DNA of 64,000 bases from Sporichthya polymorpha DSM 43042 (GCF_000384115.1 NZ_KB913029.1:5183057-5247056); one strand, 5' to 3'. Positions 24,096-33,895 are shown, counted from the first letter of the stretch. Made by a program: numbers and translations. Notes: a model not told the origin generated them from the letters alone.

Positions 24096-24357
24096 GAACG
24101 GCATCGGCAGCCAGGCGCAGGTCGCGAAAGTCCTCTACCGCCAGCCGGGCCATGCGGACGAATGTCGCGAGGTTCCCTTGCGCCACCACGAAGATGTCAT
24201 CCACCACCTCATCGGGCGGTGTGATCTCGTTGTAGCAGTCGTGCCAGGCGAACTCGGTCAGCTCCAACACGTCGAGCGCGACGTCAGCGTCTCGGCCGAA
24301 CTCAGCACGCGCTCGTTCACTACGTAAGGCGCGCCTGTCGGCTCGACTGATAGCCAC
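24085..24357 (-). CDS. Hypothetical protein, 90 residues
   Basis: Start GTG 24357; no good ribosome binding site. The product is acidic in its middle and helical at the end: ELTEFAWHDCYNEITPPDEV, then FVRMARLAVEDFRDLRLAAD. No domain was recognised. The WHDCYNEITPP segment looks like a conserved core and would be the best search query. The gene follows comEA on the same strand after 42 bases. Its 3' end, including the stop, lies in a palindromic element, and a truncated copy of its last codons is found at 23769-23798. The neighbourhood has been rearranged, so it may be an accessory gene. Confidence 0.6.
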   Translation of the reverse strand: MAISRADRRALRSERARAEFGRDADVALDVLELTEFAWHDCYNEITPPDEVVDDIFVVAQGNLATFVRMARLAVEDFRDLRLAADAVRGR

Positions 24358-24399
24358 GACGTCAGCGTCCCACGTCCTGCTGCGACGGCCGACAGACGC

Positions 24400-25155
24400 T
24401 CATACCCGGACGCGGTCCTTGAGGTCGGCGAAGGTGCTCGGGCCGATGCCCGGCACCTCTTGCAGTTCCTCGACCGAGGAGAAGCGGCCGTGCTCGGAGC
24501 GCCAGTCGAGGATCCGCTGGGCGAGGACGGGGCCGACGCCGGGGAGGCTGTCGAGGTCGGCGAGGGTCGCGGTGTTGAGGTTCACCAGGCCGTCGGAGCC
24601 GATGCCCGCGGCTCCCCCGGCTCCCCCGGGATCGAGGACGATCTGCTCGCCGTCGGTCAGGAGTTGGGCGAGGTTGAGCGAGGTCGTCCCGACGCCGGGG
24701 CGGGGGCCGCCGGCGGCGGTGAGCGCGTCGAGCACCCGCGACCCGGCGGGCAACTGCACGACCCCGGGCCGGCGCACCTTGCCCTGGACGTCGACGACGA
24801 TGCTCGGCGGCGCGAGGCCGGGAGCGGCCGAGACCCCCGGCACCGGCGAGCCGGGAGCGACCAGCGCCGCGGGCCCGACGTCCTCGACGTGCGGCCGCGA
24901 GCGCAGGACGACGGCCCCGGCGATCACCACTCCCCCGAGCGCGATCACGAGCAGCGCCCCGACCGCCCGCCGGTCGAGGCCGATCCGGACCCGGCCGATT
25001 GCGGATCCGTCGTCGGCGGGATCCGAGTCGGCGGAGTCCGGGTCCGCGGCGTCGACAGCCACCGGCCCCGGGCCGACCGCGAAGAGGTCCCGCAGCCGGA
25101 GCTCCGCGCGTGCCCGGGCCTCGGCGACGCGACCCGACCCCGCACGCAGACCCAC
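24400..25155 (-). CDS. comEA: ComEA-type DNA-binding protein (SLBB plus helix-hairpin-helix)
   Basis: 251 residues from GTG 25155; the frame stays open to a TTG at 25215, without a ribosome binding site. Charged N-terminus, one membrane anchor near residues 64-83, a SLBB-like beta domain about 117-170 (VVDVQGKVRRPGVVQLPAGS) and two helix-hairpin-helix motifs at 188-251 (LPGVGPVLAQRI and VPGIGPSTFADL). ComEA is the membrane-bound receptor that hands double-stranded DNA to ComEC, which is encoded about 3 kb downstream in the same direction. The two deacetylases, the HTH gene and the duplicated region have come between the two competence genes, which are usually adjacent in actinobacteria. Confidence 0.9.
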   Translation of the reverse strand: MGLRAGSGRVAEARARAELRLRDLFAVGPGPVAVDAADPDSADSDPADDGSAIGRVRIGLDRRAVGALLVIALGGVVIAGAVVLRSRPHVEDVGPAALVAPGSPVPGVSAAPGLAPPSIVVDVQGKVRRPGVVQLPAGSRVLDALTAAGGPRPGVGTTSLNLAQLLTDGEQIVLDPGGAGGAAGIGSDGLVNLNTATLADLDSLPGVGPVLAQRILDWRSEHGRFSSVEELQEVPGIGPSTFADLKDRVRV

Positions 25156-25243
25156 GCCCGGACGGTAGACGGCTTCGCCGCCTCGCGGGCCACACAGGCG
25201 CGGACCTGTGGACAACGTCGACCGTGCGGCGCCTGTGGAAAAG

Positions 25244-25287
25244 AAAGGGTGACACCCCTTACTGCGGAGTAAGGGGTGTCACCCTTT
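25244..25287. terminator. 20-bp perfect inverted repeat between leuS and comEA
   Basis: Perfect 20-bp stem (25244-25263 with 25268-25287), loop GCGG, followed on the plus strand by TT and preceded by an A-rich run, so T-rich tails exist on both strands. It lies 15 bases after the leuS stop and is the likely leuS terminator. Each arm is itself a copy of the GGGTG-W-CACCC palindrome found at three other places in the window. Confidence 0.85.
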
Positions 25288-25301
25288 TTCGACAGCGGCG
25301 G

Positions 25302-28175
25302 TCAGGCGGGGACGACGTTGACCAGCTTCGGGGGGCGGGCGACGACGGTGCGGACGCCCGCCCCGTCGAGGGCGCGCTGGACCGCCTCGGAGGCGAGGGC
25401 GAGTGAGACCAGCGCCTCCTCGGTGATGTCGGCCGGAACCTCGAGGCGGTCGCGGACCTTGCCCTTGACCTGGACGACGCAGGTGACGGTGTCCTCGACC
25501 AGCAGGGCCGGGTCGGCGGCCGGGAACGGCTCGTAGGCGAGCGAGCCGGTGTGGCCGAGCTTGGCCCACAGCTCCTCCGCGATGTGCGGGGTCAGCGGCG
25601 CGATCATCAGCACCAGCGCGTCGGCGACCTCGCGCTGCAGCCCACCCTCCGCGCTCACGACGCGGGTCAGATGGTTGTTGCACTCGGTCAGCTTCGCGAT
25701 CGCGGTGTTGAACCGCAGGTTGTCCATGTCGCGGCCGACGCCGTCGATGGTCCGCGCCAGCACGCGCGCGGTCTCGACGTCGACGGGCCGGTCCTGCACC
25801 GTCGGCTCGCCGGTGTTCTCGTCGACGACGTTGCGCCAGATCCGCTGCAGCAGCCGGAACGAGCCCACGACCGCGCGGGTGTCCCACGGCCGGGAGACGT
25901 CCAGCGGGCCCATCGCCATCTCGTACAGGCGCAGGGTGTCGGCGCCATAGGCGTCGAACATGTCGTCCGGCGTGACGGAGTTGCGCAGGGACTTGCCCAT
26001 CTTCCCGTACTCGCGGGTGACCTCTTCGCCGTTGTAGGTCCAGACGCCGTCCGCACCCTCGACGACGTCCTCGGCCGGCACGAGCACGCCGCGCGCGTCG
26101 CGGTAGGCGTAGGCCTGGATGTAGCCCTGGTTGAACAGGCGACGGAACGGCTCGGACGACGAGACGTGGCCCAGGTCGTAGAGCACCTTGTGCCAGAACC
26201 GCGCGTACAGCAGGTGCAGCACCGCGTGCTCGACCCCGCCAACGTAGAGGTCGACGCCGCCGGGGTCGTCCGCGTTCCGCGGGCCCATCCAGTACTGCTC
26301 GTTCTCGGGGTCGACGAACCGCTCGGAGTTGGTCGGATCCAGGTACCGCAGCTCGTACCAGCACGAGCCCGCCCACTGCGGCATCGTGTTGGTCTCGCGC
26401 CGGTACTCCTTGGGCCCGTCGCCCAGATCGAGCGTGACGGTCGTCCACTCGGTCGCTCGGGCGAGCGGAGACTCCGGATCTGAGTCCGCGTCATTCGGGT
26501 CGAACGTCCGCGGCGAGTAGTCCTCCACCTCGGGCAGCTCGACCGGCAGCATGTGGTCCGGCAGGCCCACCACACCGTGCTCGTCGTACACGACGGGGAA
26601 CGGCTCGCCCCAGTACCGCTGCCGACTGAACAGCCAGTCGCGCAGCTTGTACTGCACGGTGGCCTCGCCCAGCCCCTTGGCCACCAGCCACTCGGTGATC
26701 CGCTCCTTCGCGGCCGCCATGGTCAGGCCGTTCAGCGAGATCTCGTCGTTCGCCGAGTTGATGGAAACGCCCTCGCCGGTCCACGGGCCGCCGGCCCAGT
26801 CGTCGGGCGGGGAGACCGTGCGCCGGATCGGCAGGCCGAACGCCTCGGCGAAGGCCCAGTCGCGGTCGTCCTCGGCCGGCACCGCCATGATCGCACCGGT
26901 GCCGTAGCCCATCAGGACGTAGTCGGCGACGAAGACCGGGATCGCCTCGCCGTTCACCGGGTTCGTCGCGTAGACGCCGGTGAAGACGCCGGTCTTCTCC
27001 TTCGCGTCGACCTGGCGCTCGACGTCGGACTTCGACATCGCCGCGGTCCGGTACGCCGCGACCGCCGCCGCCGGCGTCGGGTGCCCGCCGGTCCACGACT
27101 CGGGCAGCTCACCCGGCCACTGCGCCGGCAGCAGGTCGTCGACCATCGGGTGCTCGGGCGCGAGCACCATGTACGTCGCGCCGAACAGCGTGTCGGGACG
27201 CGTCGTGAAGACGGTGATGTTCTCGGCGGCACCGGCCGCGGTCGTCACCGCGAAGTCGACGCGCGCACCCTGCGACCGGCCGATCCAGTTGCGCTGCATC
27301 AGCTTGATGGCGTCGGACCAGTCCAGTCCGTCGAGGTCGGCGATCAGCCGGTCGGCGTAGGCGGTGATGCGCATCATCCACTGGCGCAGGTTGCGCTTGA
27401 AGACCGGGAAGTTGCCGCGCTCGCTGCGGCCGTCGGCGGTGATCTCCTCGTTCGCCAGCACGGTGCCCAGGCCGGGGCACCAGTTCACCGGAGCGTGCGA
27501 GAGATACGCCAGGCGGTGCGAGTCGATGATGTCGCGGCGCTCGCGCTCGCTCAGCTCGTCCCACGCGCGGCCGTCCGGCGTCGGCCGCGAGCCGTCGGCG
27601 TACTGCGCGATCAGGTCGGCGATCGGCCGGGCCTTGTCGACCTCGGTGTCGTACCAGGAGTTGAAGATCTGCAGGAAGATCCACTGCGTCCACCGGTAGT
27701 AGTCGGTGTCCGTCGTGGAGATCGACCGGCGGGGGTCGTGCCCCAGGCCCAGCGCGCGCAGCTGACGGCGCATGTTGGCGATGTTCGCCTCGGTCGTGAC
27801 CCGCGGGTGCTGACCGGTCTGCACCGCGTACTGCTCGGCCGGCAGGCCGAACGCGTCGTACCCCAGGCAGTGCAGGACGTTGTAGCCCGTCATCCGCTTG
27901 TACCGGCCGTAGACGTCGGTCGCGATGTAGCCCAGCGGGTGCCCGACGTGCAGTCCCGACCCGGAGGGGTACGGGAACATGTCCATCACGAAGAGCTTCT
28001 CCCGGCCGGCCACCTTCTCCGGCTCGGCCATCGGCCCGGCGGGGTTGGGCGCCTCGAACGTGCCCTCCGCCTCCCACCGGTCCTGCCAACGGCGTTCCAG
28101 CTCGTTGGCGAGCGCCGCGGTGTAGCGGAACTTCGGGGCGTCCCCGCCGGAAACCTCATCTGCGCGCTCGCTCAT
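25302..28175 (-). CDS. leuS: Leucyl-tRNA synthetase
   Basis: 957 residues from ATG 28175. Class I synthetase with the HIGH-type motif in [16 protein letters not shown], a CP1 editing domain containing [20 protein letters not shown], the KMSKS-type motif as KMGKS near residue 724, and a C-terminal anticodon-binding domain plus LeuRS-specific tail. It charges tRNA-Leu and edits misacylated products. The slightly longer frame upstream (to 28205) was rejected because ATG 28175 lies exactly 7 bases after a TAGACT -10 box and there is no Shine-Dalgarno sequence, implying a leaderless message. The big secreted-protein gene is divergent from the same intergenic region. Confidence 0.97.
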   Translation of the reverse strand: MSERADEVSGGDAPKFRYTAALANELERRWQDRWEAEGTFEAPNPAGPMAEPEKVAGREKLFVMDMFPYPSGSGLHVGHPLGYIATDVYGRYKRMTGYNVLHCLGYDAFGLPAEQYAVQTGQHPRVTTEANIANMRRQLRALGLGHDPRRSISTTDTDYYRWTQWIFLQIFNSWYDTEVDKARPIADLIAQYADGSRPTPDGRAWDELSERERRDIIDSHRLAYLSHAPVNWCPGLGTVLANEEITADGRSERGNFPVFKRNLRQWMMRITAYADRLIADLDGLDWSDAIKLMQRNWIGRSQGARVDFAVTTAAGAAENITVFTTRPDTLFGATYMVLAPEHPMVDDLLPAQWPGELPESWTGGHPTPAAAVAAYRTAAMSKSDVERQVDAKEKTGVFTGVYATNPVNGEAIPVFVADYVLMGYGTGAIMAVPAEDDRDWAFAEAFGLPIRRTVSPPDDWAGGPWTGEGVSINSANDEISLNGLTMAAAKERITEWLVAKGLGEATVQYKLRDWLFSRQRYWGEPFPVVYDEHGVVGLPDHMLPVELPEVEDYSPRTFDPNDADSDPESPLARATEWTTVTLDLGDGPKEYRRETNTMPQWAGSCWYELRYLDPTNSERFVDPENEQYWMGPRNADDPGGVDLYVGGVEHAVLHLLYARFWHKVLYDLGHVSSSEPFRRLFNQGYIQAYAYRDARGVLVPAEDVVEGADGVWTYNGEEVTREYGKMGKSLRNSVTPDDMFDAYGADTLRLYEMAMGPLDVSRPWDTRAVVGSFRLLQRIWRNVVDENTGEPTVQDRPVDVETARVLARTIDGVGRDMDNLRFNTAIAKLTECNNHLTRVVSAEGGLQREVADALVLMIAPLTPHIAEELWAKLGHTGSLAYEPFPAADPALLVEDTVTCVVQVKGKVRDRLEVPADITEEALVSLALASEAVQRALDGAGVRTVVARPPKLVNVVPA

Positions 28176-28182
28176 TGGACCG

Positions 28183-28188
28183 AGTCTA
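28183..28188 (-). promoter_or_regulatory. leuS -10 box, leaderless arrangement
   Basis: TAGACT on the minus strand, 7 bases before the leuS ATG. The same hexamer with the same 7-base gap precedes proA and valS. No clear -35 was seen. Confidence 0.6.
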
Positions 28189-28352
28189 GTGAGGGGGCCG
28201 CGCAACCCTCGCGCCCATTACCGGCGGGGCGATGGGCCGAAAGGGCCATCCCGATTCGGACTGAACCGACGATCAACCGCAACGCGCTCAGAGCCGACGA
28301 TGAGGACGGAGCGCCCCATCGGGTTGCTCGAACGCTGCCGAAGGGGACCGAC

Positions 28353-31300
28353 GTGCTCCGCCGCCAAGCCGCGTGGGTCACGGGAGCGCTCCTCGCCGCC
28401 GCCACGATCGTGACGCCACTCGCCCTGACGGTGCCGTCGGCCACCGCCACCAGCACACCCACCACCGGGCTCGACGTCCTGTTCGAGGGAGGCAGCGGGA
28501 ACGGCGGACCCGCGGACGAGGCGTTCGTGGGCGCTGACCAAATGTTCCGGGAGCCGTCCGGAAATCTCTTGATCTGGGACGACCAGTCGTGGCGGCGAGT
28601 GGATGCGGCAACCGGGAAGATCGACGCCGCGAGCGACGTTCCCCTCTTGCCTGCGGACGTCCTCGGGGTGCGCAGCATCGCCGGGGCCTGGCCCACCGAG
28701 ACCGGCGCAATCTACGCGCTCACGACGTGGGACACGGTCTGGGCGTTGCAGGTCGCGCCTGACGGCATCTCCGAAGTGTTCAAGGGTGATCGAACGTCAC
28801 TGTTCAGCATCGTGCTGACGGCCCGCCGCGACGGCGCGATCGTGGTCAGCCGACAGACGGAGCCGAACAACAGTGCGGGCGTTACCGAGCTCATCGGCCC
28901 GGGCGGCGACGTGAGCCGACTCGCCGAGCACACGAGCAGGCTTGCCTCCGCCGGAGCCGACGGCACGATCGTGCTGTCGGCCGAGACACGCATCGAGCGG
29001 ATACGACCCGTCGGCGAACTGGAGGTCGTTGCCGGGCCCGGTTCCTGGCCCGACCCAGTCGGTCCCCTCGACGGCATGACGCCGGAGACCCTGCGGGTGC
29101 AACCAACGGCCATCGCCGTCAGCCCGGACGGCGAGCGCATCGTGTACGCGGAAGGCGGTGTGGTCCGCACCTTCCGTGTCGGAGGCACGCTGCGGACCAT
29201 CGCAGGCGCTGATGCGACCGAGGGTAAGACGCCCGACGTCGGAGCCTGCCCGGATTTCGACGTGGCCGCCGTCGTCGCCGAGGCCGAGGCCTCGTTGGTG
29301 TCGTGCGGCAATGTCCGCGCTTTCGCCTACGACGGCTCCCAGGCCCCACGCTCCGGCACGGTCGTTGCGGGCCTCAACCCTGGTCATCGCCGCATCGATT
29401 CCCCGAGCGGAACGCCGCTGTCTCGCGCCTACCTCAGCTCCGTGTCCGCCGTTGCGGCATACGCCGACGGTTCACCTGTAGTGGCGACGCAGTTCGGTGT
29501 CTACACGTTCCGGGGCGAGGGTGACTCGGCGACGTTGCAAGCGCTCCTGAGCCCGGAACAACTCGCCGCCACGTACGGCTCCGCGGCCCCTTCGATCACC
29601 GTTGGGCCGGACGGCACGCTGTACTACGGCAGCCGCATCCCCAGCGCCACCCCTTTCGCCGAAGATCCGCTGCACGCGGTGTACTCACTGACTCCGGACG
29701 GCACGCTGAGCGCGCTCGTGGGCGGTGGAACCGTTCTGCCGGGACCGGGAGTACCAGGCACGGAGGCCGCGCTGCGCACGCCGCGTCTGGCTCTGAGCCC
29801 CGACGGCGCAACGCTGTACATCTCCCACGAGGCCACGGTGCTCAGCATTCCGGCGACGGGAGGCTCGCTCCAGGTCGCGGCCGGGCGACCGGGCGCCTCT
29901 GGTGAGGTCGCTGCGCTCGCCGACGACCAGACGGCGATCGGTGCCGCCCTCCGAACCGTCAGATGGCTCGGCGTCGATCCAGCGACGGGTCGGCTGGTCA
30001 TCGCCCACTACGGCGGCATCCATCAGATTGACGACAACGGCGTGCTCCGCGTCCGCAGCGGTATGCGGGGCGACTCGTTCGCTGTGACTCCTGACGGGTC
30101 CACCTTTTCCGTAACCGGCGGAACCACGGTATGGCACGACCGGCCGGACGGGGCCCAGGTCGTCGTCATGGGCCCCTGGCTCGGAAACACGGTGCTCCAC
30201 CGACCGAGCGGCGCGGTGATCTCGTCCGGCCGGGACGGCCAGGTCTTGCTCACCGACAACACGTCGGGGACGGCGTCGCTCTTGAGTCTGCGGCCCGGTG
30301 GAGCGTCCTATGACGGACCGGCACCGGTGCTCGAAGTCAGCGCCGGTCTTGTCAACGGTTTGCACCGCGTCACCGCGATCGTTCATGCGCCGTCCCGCGG
30401 TCCGTGGAACATCAATGTGCGCGCCTGGATGTCCCCGTCCGGACTCTCGGCGAACTCCGGCTCCCAGCTCGGATCCTGGACAGCGGCAGCGGACACCTCA
30501 CGCGGCGTGTACTTCACTCGCTTCGGGCCGGTCGAGGGGGCCAGCGCGGGCTCACTCGGAGGTCCACTGCTGCAGCCGGGACAGACGCTGCACATCGGGA
30601 TGTTCGCCTGGGCCGAAAACGGCTCCGTCGCGCCGCCCAGCGTGATCGTTCCGGTGACGATCCCCGACCGGCCGACCCCCACGCCCACCTCCACGCCCAC
30701 ACCGACCCCCACGCCCACACCGACGCCCACGCCGACCCCCACGCCCACGCCCACGCCGGTGTCCACACCGGTGCCGGCGGCGGTCACCGGCGCGGCCACG
30801 CCGGGCGTGACGACCGGACGCCCCGCCACCGTCACAGGTCGGCTGACTCAGGTGTCCGGCGGCACCGGCATCGCAGGCGAACCAGTTCGACTGGAGAGCC
30901 GCCGCGCCGGAACCACCGCGTGGACACCGACGGCCGCCGTCACTTCCGCGGCGGACGGATCTCTGTTCTGGCGCCACGTTCCGCTCCGCAACACCGAGTA
31001 CCGCTGGGTTCACCCGGCCACCAATCGCGCCGCCGGCGCCACCAGCGCGATCGCCCGGACCTTCGTGATTCCGACGGTGAGCATCTCTGCCCCGGCCAAA
31101 GTCAGGATCGGGAAGAGCATCGCGATCAAGGGTGCGATGAATCCGGCGGATCCGGGTCTGCCGATCGTGCTGGAGCAGAAGGTCGGCAAGGCGTGGAAGC
31201 CGGTGAAGGCGTCGAAGACGAACGCCCAGGGCAGATACTCCTTCTCGGTCCGTCCGGTGAAGGCGGGCAAGGTCGTGTACCGCATCCGGAAAGCAGCTAG

Positions 31301-31355
31301 CGCGGACCTCGGCCCCGCGACGTCGGCCTCCGCGACCGTGAAGGTCTCCAAGTAG
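28353..31355 (+). CDS. Secreted 1000-residue beta-propeller-like protein with Pro-Thr linker
   Basis: Exactly 1000 residues from GTG 28353, with AAGGGGA 5 bases upstream. Signal peptide about 1-32 (RRQAAWVTGALLAAATIVTP, ending ATA). Residues about 35-660 contain many short repeats of the type SPDG..I.YAEGG.V and D.ATGRLVIAHYGGIH, as in NHL/SMP-30-like propellers. A beta-rich region without propeller repeats follows. A 29-residue Pro-Thr linker lies at 774-802. The C-terminus (about 815-1000) has two Ig-like segments, the last being SAPAKVRIGKSIAIKGA and KASKTNAQGRYSFSV, typical of actinobacterial surface proteins. No cell-wall sorting motif is visible. It may be an extracellular sensor, adhesin or enzyme; no active site was identified. 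Divergent from leuS. Confidence 0.8.
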   Translation: MLRRQAAWVTGALLAAATIVTPLALTVPSATATSTPTTGLDVLFEGGSGNGGPADEAFVGADQMFREPSGNLLIWDDQSWRRVDAATGKIDAASDVPLLPADVLGVRSIAGAWPTETGAIYALTTWDTVWALQVAPDGISEVFKGDRTSLFSIVLTARRDGAIVVSRQTEPNNSAGVTELIGPGGDVSRLAEHTSRLASAGADGTIVLSAETRIERIRPVGELEVVAGPGSWPDPVGPLDGMTPETLRVQPTAIAVSPDGERIVYAEGGVVRTFRVGGTLRTIAGADATEGKTPDVGACPDFDVAAVVAEAEASLVSCGNVRAFAYDGSQAPRSGTVVAGLNPGHRRIDSPSGTPLSRAYLSSVSAVAAYADGSPVVATQFGVYTFRGEGDSATLQALLSPEQLAATYGSAAPSITVGPDGTLYYGSRIPSATPFAEDPLHAVYSLTPDGTLSALVGGGTVLPGPGVPGTEAALRTPRLALSPDGATLYISHEATVLSIPATGGSLQVAAGRPGASGEVAALADDQTAIGAALRTVRWLGVDPATGRLVIAHYGGIHQIDDNGVLRVRSGMRGDSFAVTPDGSTFSVTGGTTVWHDRPDGAQVVVMGPWLGNTVLHRPSGAVISSGRDGQVLLTDNTSGTASLLSLRPGGASYDGPAPVLEVSAGLVNGLHRVTAIVHAPSRGPWNINVRAWMSPSGLSANSGSQLGSWTAAADTSRGVYFTRFGPVEGASAGSLGGPLLQPGQTLHIGMFAWAENGSVAPPSVIVPVTIPDRPTPTPTSTPTPTPTPTPTPTPTPTPTPTPVSTPVPAAVTGAATPGVTTGRPATVTGRLTQVSGGTGIAGEPVRLESRRAGTTAWTPTAAVTSAADGSLFWRHVPLRNTEYRWVHPATNRAAGATSAIARTFVIPTVSISAPAKVRIGKSIAIKGAMNPADPGLPIVLEQKVGKAWKPVKASKTNAQGRYSFSVRPVKAGKVVYRIRKAASADLGPATSASATVKVSK
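30672..30758 (+). repeat. Pro-Thr codon repeat
   Basis: 29 codons alternating Pro and Thr (one Ser), built from CCC/ACG-type units, forming the linker between the propeller-like part and the Ig-like tail of the secreted protein. Such repeats are prone to length change and, in secreted actinobacterial proteins, to O-mannosylation. Confidence 0.85.
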
Positions 31356-31488
31356 GGCTGCGACTCGCCGAAGGGCGGAACTCGCGGCCCCACGCCGTCG
31401 TTCCTTCAAATGTGTCCATCCCGGCCCATAGACCGGGCGGGGCGGTATCCGGCCGCCTCGCCCCGCGCGCACTCCACGGGCGCACCTC

Positions 31489-32835
31489 GTGACCGAGGCC
31501 GCCTTCCTCCTGATCGCCCTCGCCCTCGTGGCCGCGTGCGGCCTGTTCGTGGCGGCGGAGTTCTCGTTCGTCACCGTCGACCGGGCCGCGGTCGACCGCG
31601 CCGCCGCGGACGGCGACCGTGCCGCGCGCGGGACCCAGCGCGCCCTGCAGACGCTGTCGACGCAGCTCTCCGGGGCGCAGGTCGGGATCACCGTGACGAA
31701 CCTCGCGATCGGGTTCCTCGCAGAGCCCGCGATCGCGCGGCTCGTCGACGGACCACTCCGCGACGCCGGTGTCGCCGAGGGCTGGGTGCATCCCGTCGCT
31801 CTGACGATCAGCTTGTCGCTGGCGACCGCGGTCACGATGATCTTCGGCGAGCTCGTGCCGAAGAACCTCGCGATCGCGCGGCCGCTGGCGGTGGCCGGCG
31901 CCACGCAGGGCTTCCAACGCGGCTTCACGAGGCTGAACCGCGGGCCGATCCGCGTGCTCAACGGCGCGGCCAACGCGATCCTGCGCCGCTTCGGCATCGA
32001 GCCGCAGGAGGAACTGCGGTCCGCCCGCTCCGCCGAGGAGCTCGCGTCGCTGGTGCACCGCTCCGCCCTGGAGGGCGTGCTCGGTTCCCCGACCGCGACC
32101 CTGCTCGAGCGTTCCCTCGCCTTCGGTGACCGCACCGCCGGCGACATCCGCACGCCGCGCGTCCGAGTGCGGTCGGTGCACGCCGACGACCCGGCGTCCG
32201 CGGTCATCGCGCTCGCGCGCGAGACCGGGCTGTCCCGGTTCCCCGTCCTCGGCGACAGCGCCGACGACGTCCGCGGCCTCGTGCACGTGAAGCAGGCGGT
32301 GGCCGTCCCGGCCGAGCGCCGCGGGGAGGTGTCGGTCGCCGCGATCGCCTCCCCGCCGGTGCTCGTTCCGGACACTCTCGACCTCGATTCGCTCAGCGCC
32401 CGCCTGCGCGAGCACGGGCTGCAGATGGCGGTCGTCGTCGACGAGTACGGCGGGGTCTCCGGCGTCGTGACGCTGGAGGACCTCGTCGAGGAGCTCGTCG
32501 GCGAGATCGCGGACGAGCACGACCCCGGCGACCAGCCGGTCCGTCCGCTGCGCGCCGGAGTGTGGTCGTTGTCGGGCCTGCTGCGCGTCGACGAGGTGCG
32601 TGACCGTACCGGCGTCGCGCTGCCGGACTCCGACGTCTACGAGACGGTCGCGGGCCTGGTGCTGCACGAACTCGGCCGCCTGCCGGAGGTCGGCGACACC
32701 GTCGCCGTCGAGGTCCGGACCGAGAGCACGCCTGCGGACGCCCGGGAGGCGGCGACCGCACCGGCCCGGCTCGCGGTGCTGTCGATGGACCGGCGCCGGG
32801 TGGACCGCGTCGAACTGACGGTGGACGCCTCGTGA
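31489..32835 (+). CDS. DUF21/CBS-domain membrane protein (HlyC/CorC family), long form
   Basis: 448 residues from GTG 31489; no clear ribosome binding site. N-terminal DUF21 (CNNM) membrane domain, about 1-190, with LSTQLSGAQVGITVTNLAIG and the signature FGELVPKNLAIARP. A CBS pair spans about 200-335, with VVDEYGGVSGVVTLEDLVEE near its end. A C-terminal CorC_HlyC domain follows from about 345. CNNM proteins are linked to magnesium export or homeostasis, with the CBS pair sensing Mg-ATP. The next gene starts within its stop (GTGA), so the pair are coupled and may form a heteromer. There are 133 bases between it and the secreted-protein gene, in which no terminator was found. Confidence 0.88.
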   Translation: MTEAAFLLIALALVAACGLFVAAEFSFVTVDRAAVDRAAADGDRAARGTQRALQTLSTQLSGAQVGITVTNLAIGFLAEPAIARLVDGPLRDAGVAEGWVHPVALTISLSLATAVTMIFGELVPKNLAIARPLAVAGATQGFQRGFTRLNRGPIRVLNGAANAILRRFGIEPQEELRSARSAEELASLVHRSALEGVLGSPTATLLERSLAFGDRTAGDIRTPRVRVRSVHADDPASAVIALARETGLSRFPVLGDSADDVRGLVHVKQAVAVPAERRGEVSVAAIASPPVLVPDTLDLDSLSARLREHGLQMAVVVDEYGGVSGVVTLEDLVEELVGEIADEHDPGDQPVRPLRAGVWSLSGLLRVDEVRDRTGVALPDSDVYETVAGLVLHELGRLPEVGDTVAVEVRTESTPADAREAATAPARLAVLSMDRRRVDRVELTVDAS

Positions 32836-33872
32836 GCGACTCCACCGCACTCGGCGTCGCCGTCCTGCTGCTCGCGTTCAACGCGTTCTTCGTCGGCGCG
32901 GAGTTCGCGCTGATCTCCGCCCGCCGCACCCAGATCGAACCGCGCGCGGCCGCCGGCTCCCGTGCGGCCGAGATCACCCTCGGCGCGATGGGCAACGTCT
33001 CGCAGATGATGGCGGGCGCCCAGCTCGGCATCACGATCTGCTCGCTCGGCCTCGGCGCCATCGGCGAGCCCGCGGTGGCGCACCTGCTCGAACCGTGGCT
33101 GGAGCGTGCGGGCCTGCCCGAGGATGCACTGCACCCGATCGCGTTCGCGGTCGCGCTCACCCTCGTCGTCGCCCTGCACGTCGTGCTCGGCGAGATGGTG
33201 CCGAAGAACATCGCGATCGCCGGCCCCGAACGCGCTGCGCTCGTCCTCGGGCCGGCGCTGGTGGCCGTCGTCGCGGTGCTCAAGCCGTTCGTGGTCTCGC
33301 TGAACGCGATCGCCAACGGTGTGCTGCGCCTGCTGCGCATTCCGCCCGCCGACGAGGTGCGGTCCACCTACACGCGGGACGAGGTCGCCGAGCTCGTCGA
33401 GGAGTCGCACCGCGAGGGCCTGCTCGACGCCGAGGAGTACGAGCTGCTCCACGGCGCGCTGGAGTTCGAGGACCGCTCGGTCGAACGCCTCGTCATCCCG
33501 GAGTACGCGTTCAGCACGGTCTCGCGGGCCGCCACGTGCGGCGACGTCGAGGCCCGCTGCGCCGCCACCGGGTTCTCCCGGTTCGGCGTCCGTGACGACG
33601 AGTCGCTCGTGGGTTACGTCCACGTCAAGGACGTCCTCCGCGACGCCGGTCCGGACGAGCCCATGCCGCCCGACGCGATCCGTCCGCTCGTCCGCGTGTC
33701 CGCCGACGCGCCGCTCTCCGAGGCGCTCCGGGTTCTGCAGGCCGCCGGGAGCCACCTCGCGGCCGCGACCGACGCGACCGGACGCATCCGCGGCGTCCTC
33801 ATGCTCGAGGACGTTCTCGAGGAACTCGTCGGCGAGGTCCGCGACTCCAGTCGGCGGGTGCCGGGGGCCTGA
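32832..33872 (+). CDS. DUF21/CBS-domain membrane protein, short form
   Basis: 346 residues. DUF21 membrane domain (about 1-180: MMAGAQLGITICSLGLGAIG and LGEMVPKNIAIAGP) and a CBS pair (about 200-335, ending RIRGVLMLEDVLEELVGEV). It lacks the C-terminal CorC_HlyC domain present in its neighbour. GTG start at 32832 overlaps the stop of the long form. Paired long and short CNNM proteins are common in actinobacteria. The transported or sensed ion is likely Mg2+ or Co2+ by family, not shown here. It converges with the phosphatase gene, with only 23 bases between the stops; a small TGACG/CGTCA hairpin covers the gap. Confidence 0.88.
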   Translation: MSDSTALGVAVLLLAFNAFFVGAEFALISARRTQIEPRAAAGSRAAEITLGAMGNVSQMMAGAQLGITICSLGLGAIGEPAVAHLLEPWLERAGLPEDALHPIAFAVALTLVVALHVVLGEMVPKNIAIAGPERAALVLGPALVAVVAVLKPFVVSLNAIANGVLRLLRIPPADEVRSTYTRDEVAELVEESHREGLLDAEEYELLHGALEFEDRSVERLVIPEYAFSTVSRAATCGDVEARCAATGFSRFGVRDDESLVGYVHVKDVLRDAGPDEPMPPDAIRPLVRVSADAPLSEALRVLQAAGSHLAAATDATGRIRGVLMLEDVLEELVGEVRDSSRRVPGA

Positions 33873-33895
33873 CGCCGGGTCTGACTGACGAACCG

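Noticed and set aside
28230-28249. Hairpin GATGG...CCATC in the leuS/propeller promoter gap
   Set aside because: Short and with a central mismatch; no evidence that it is more than chance.
26553-28352. Upstream in-frame extension of the secreted propeller gene by 600 codons
   Set aside because: It lies antisense to leuS, has no signal peptide, and a good ribosome binding site and signal peptide occur at the GTG at 28353.
30672-30758. CRISPR-like or satellite array
   Set aside because: The period is two codons within a coding frame and encodes a Pro-Thr linker; there are no spacers.
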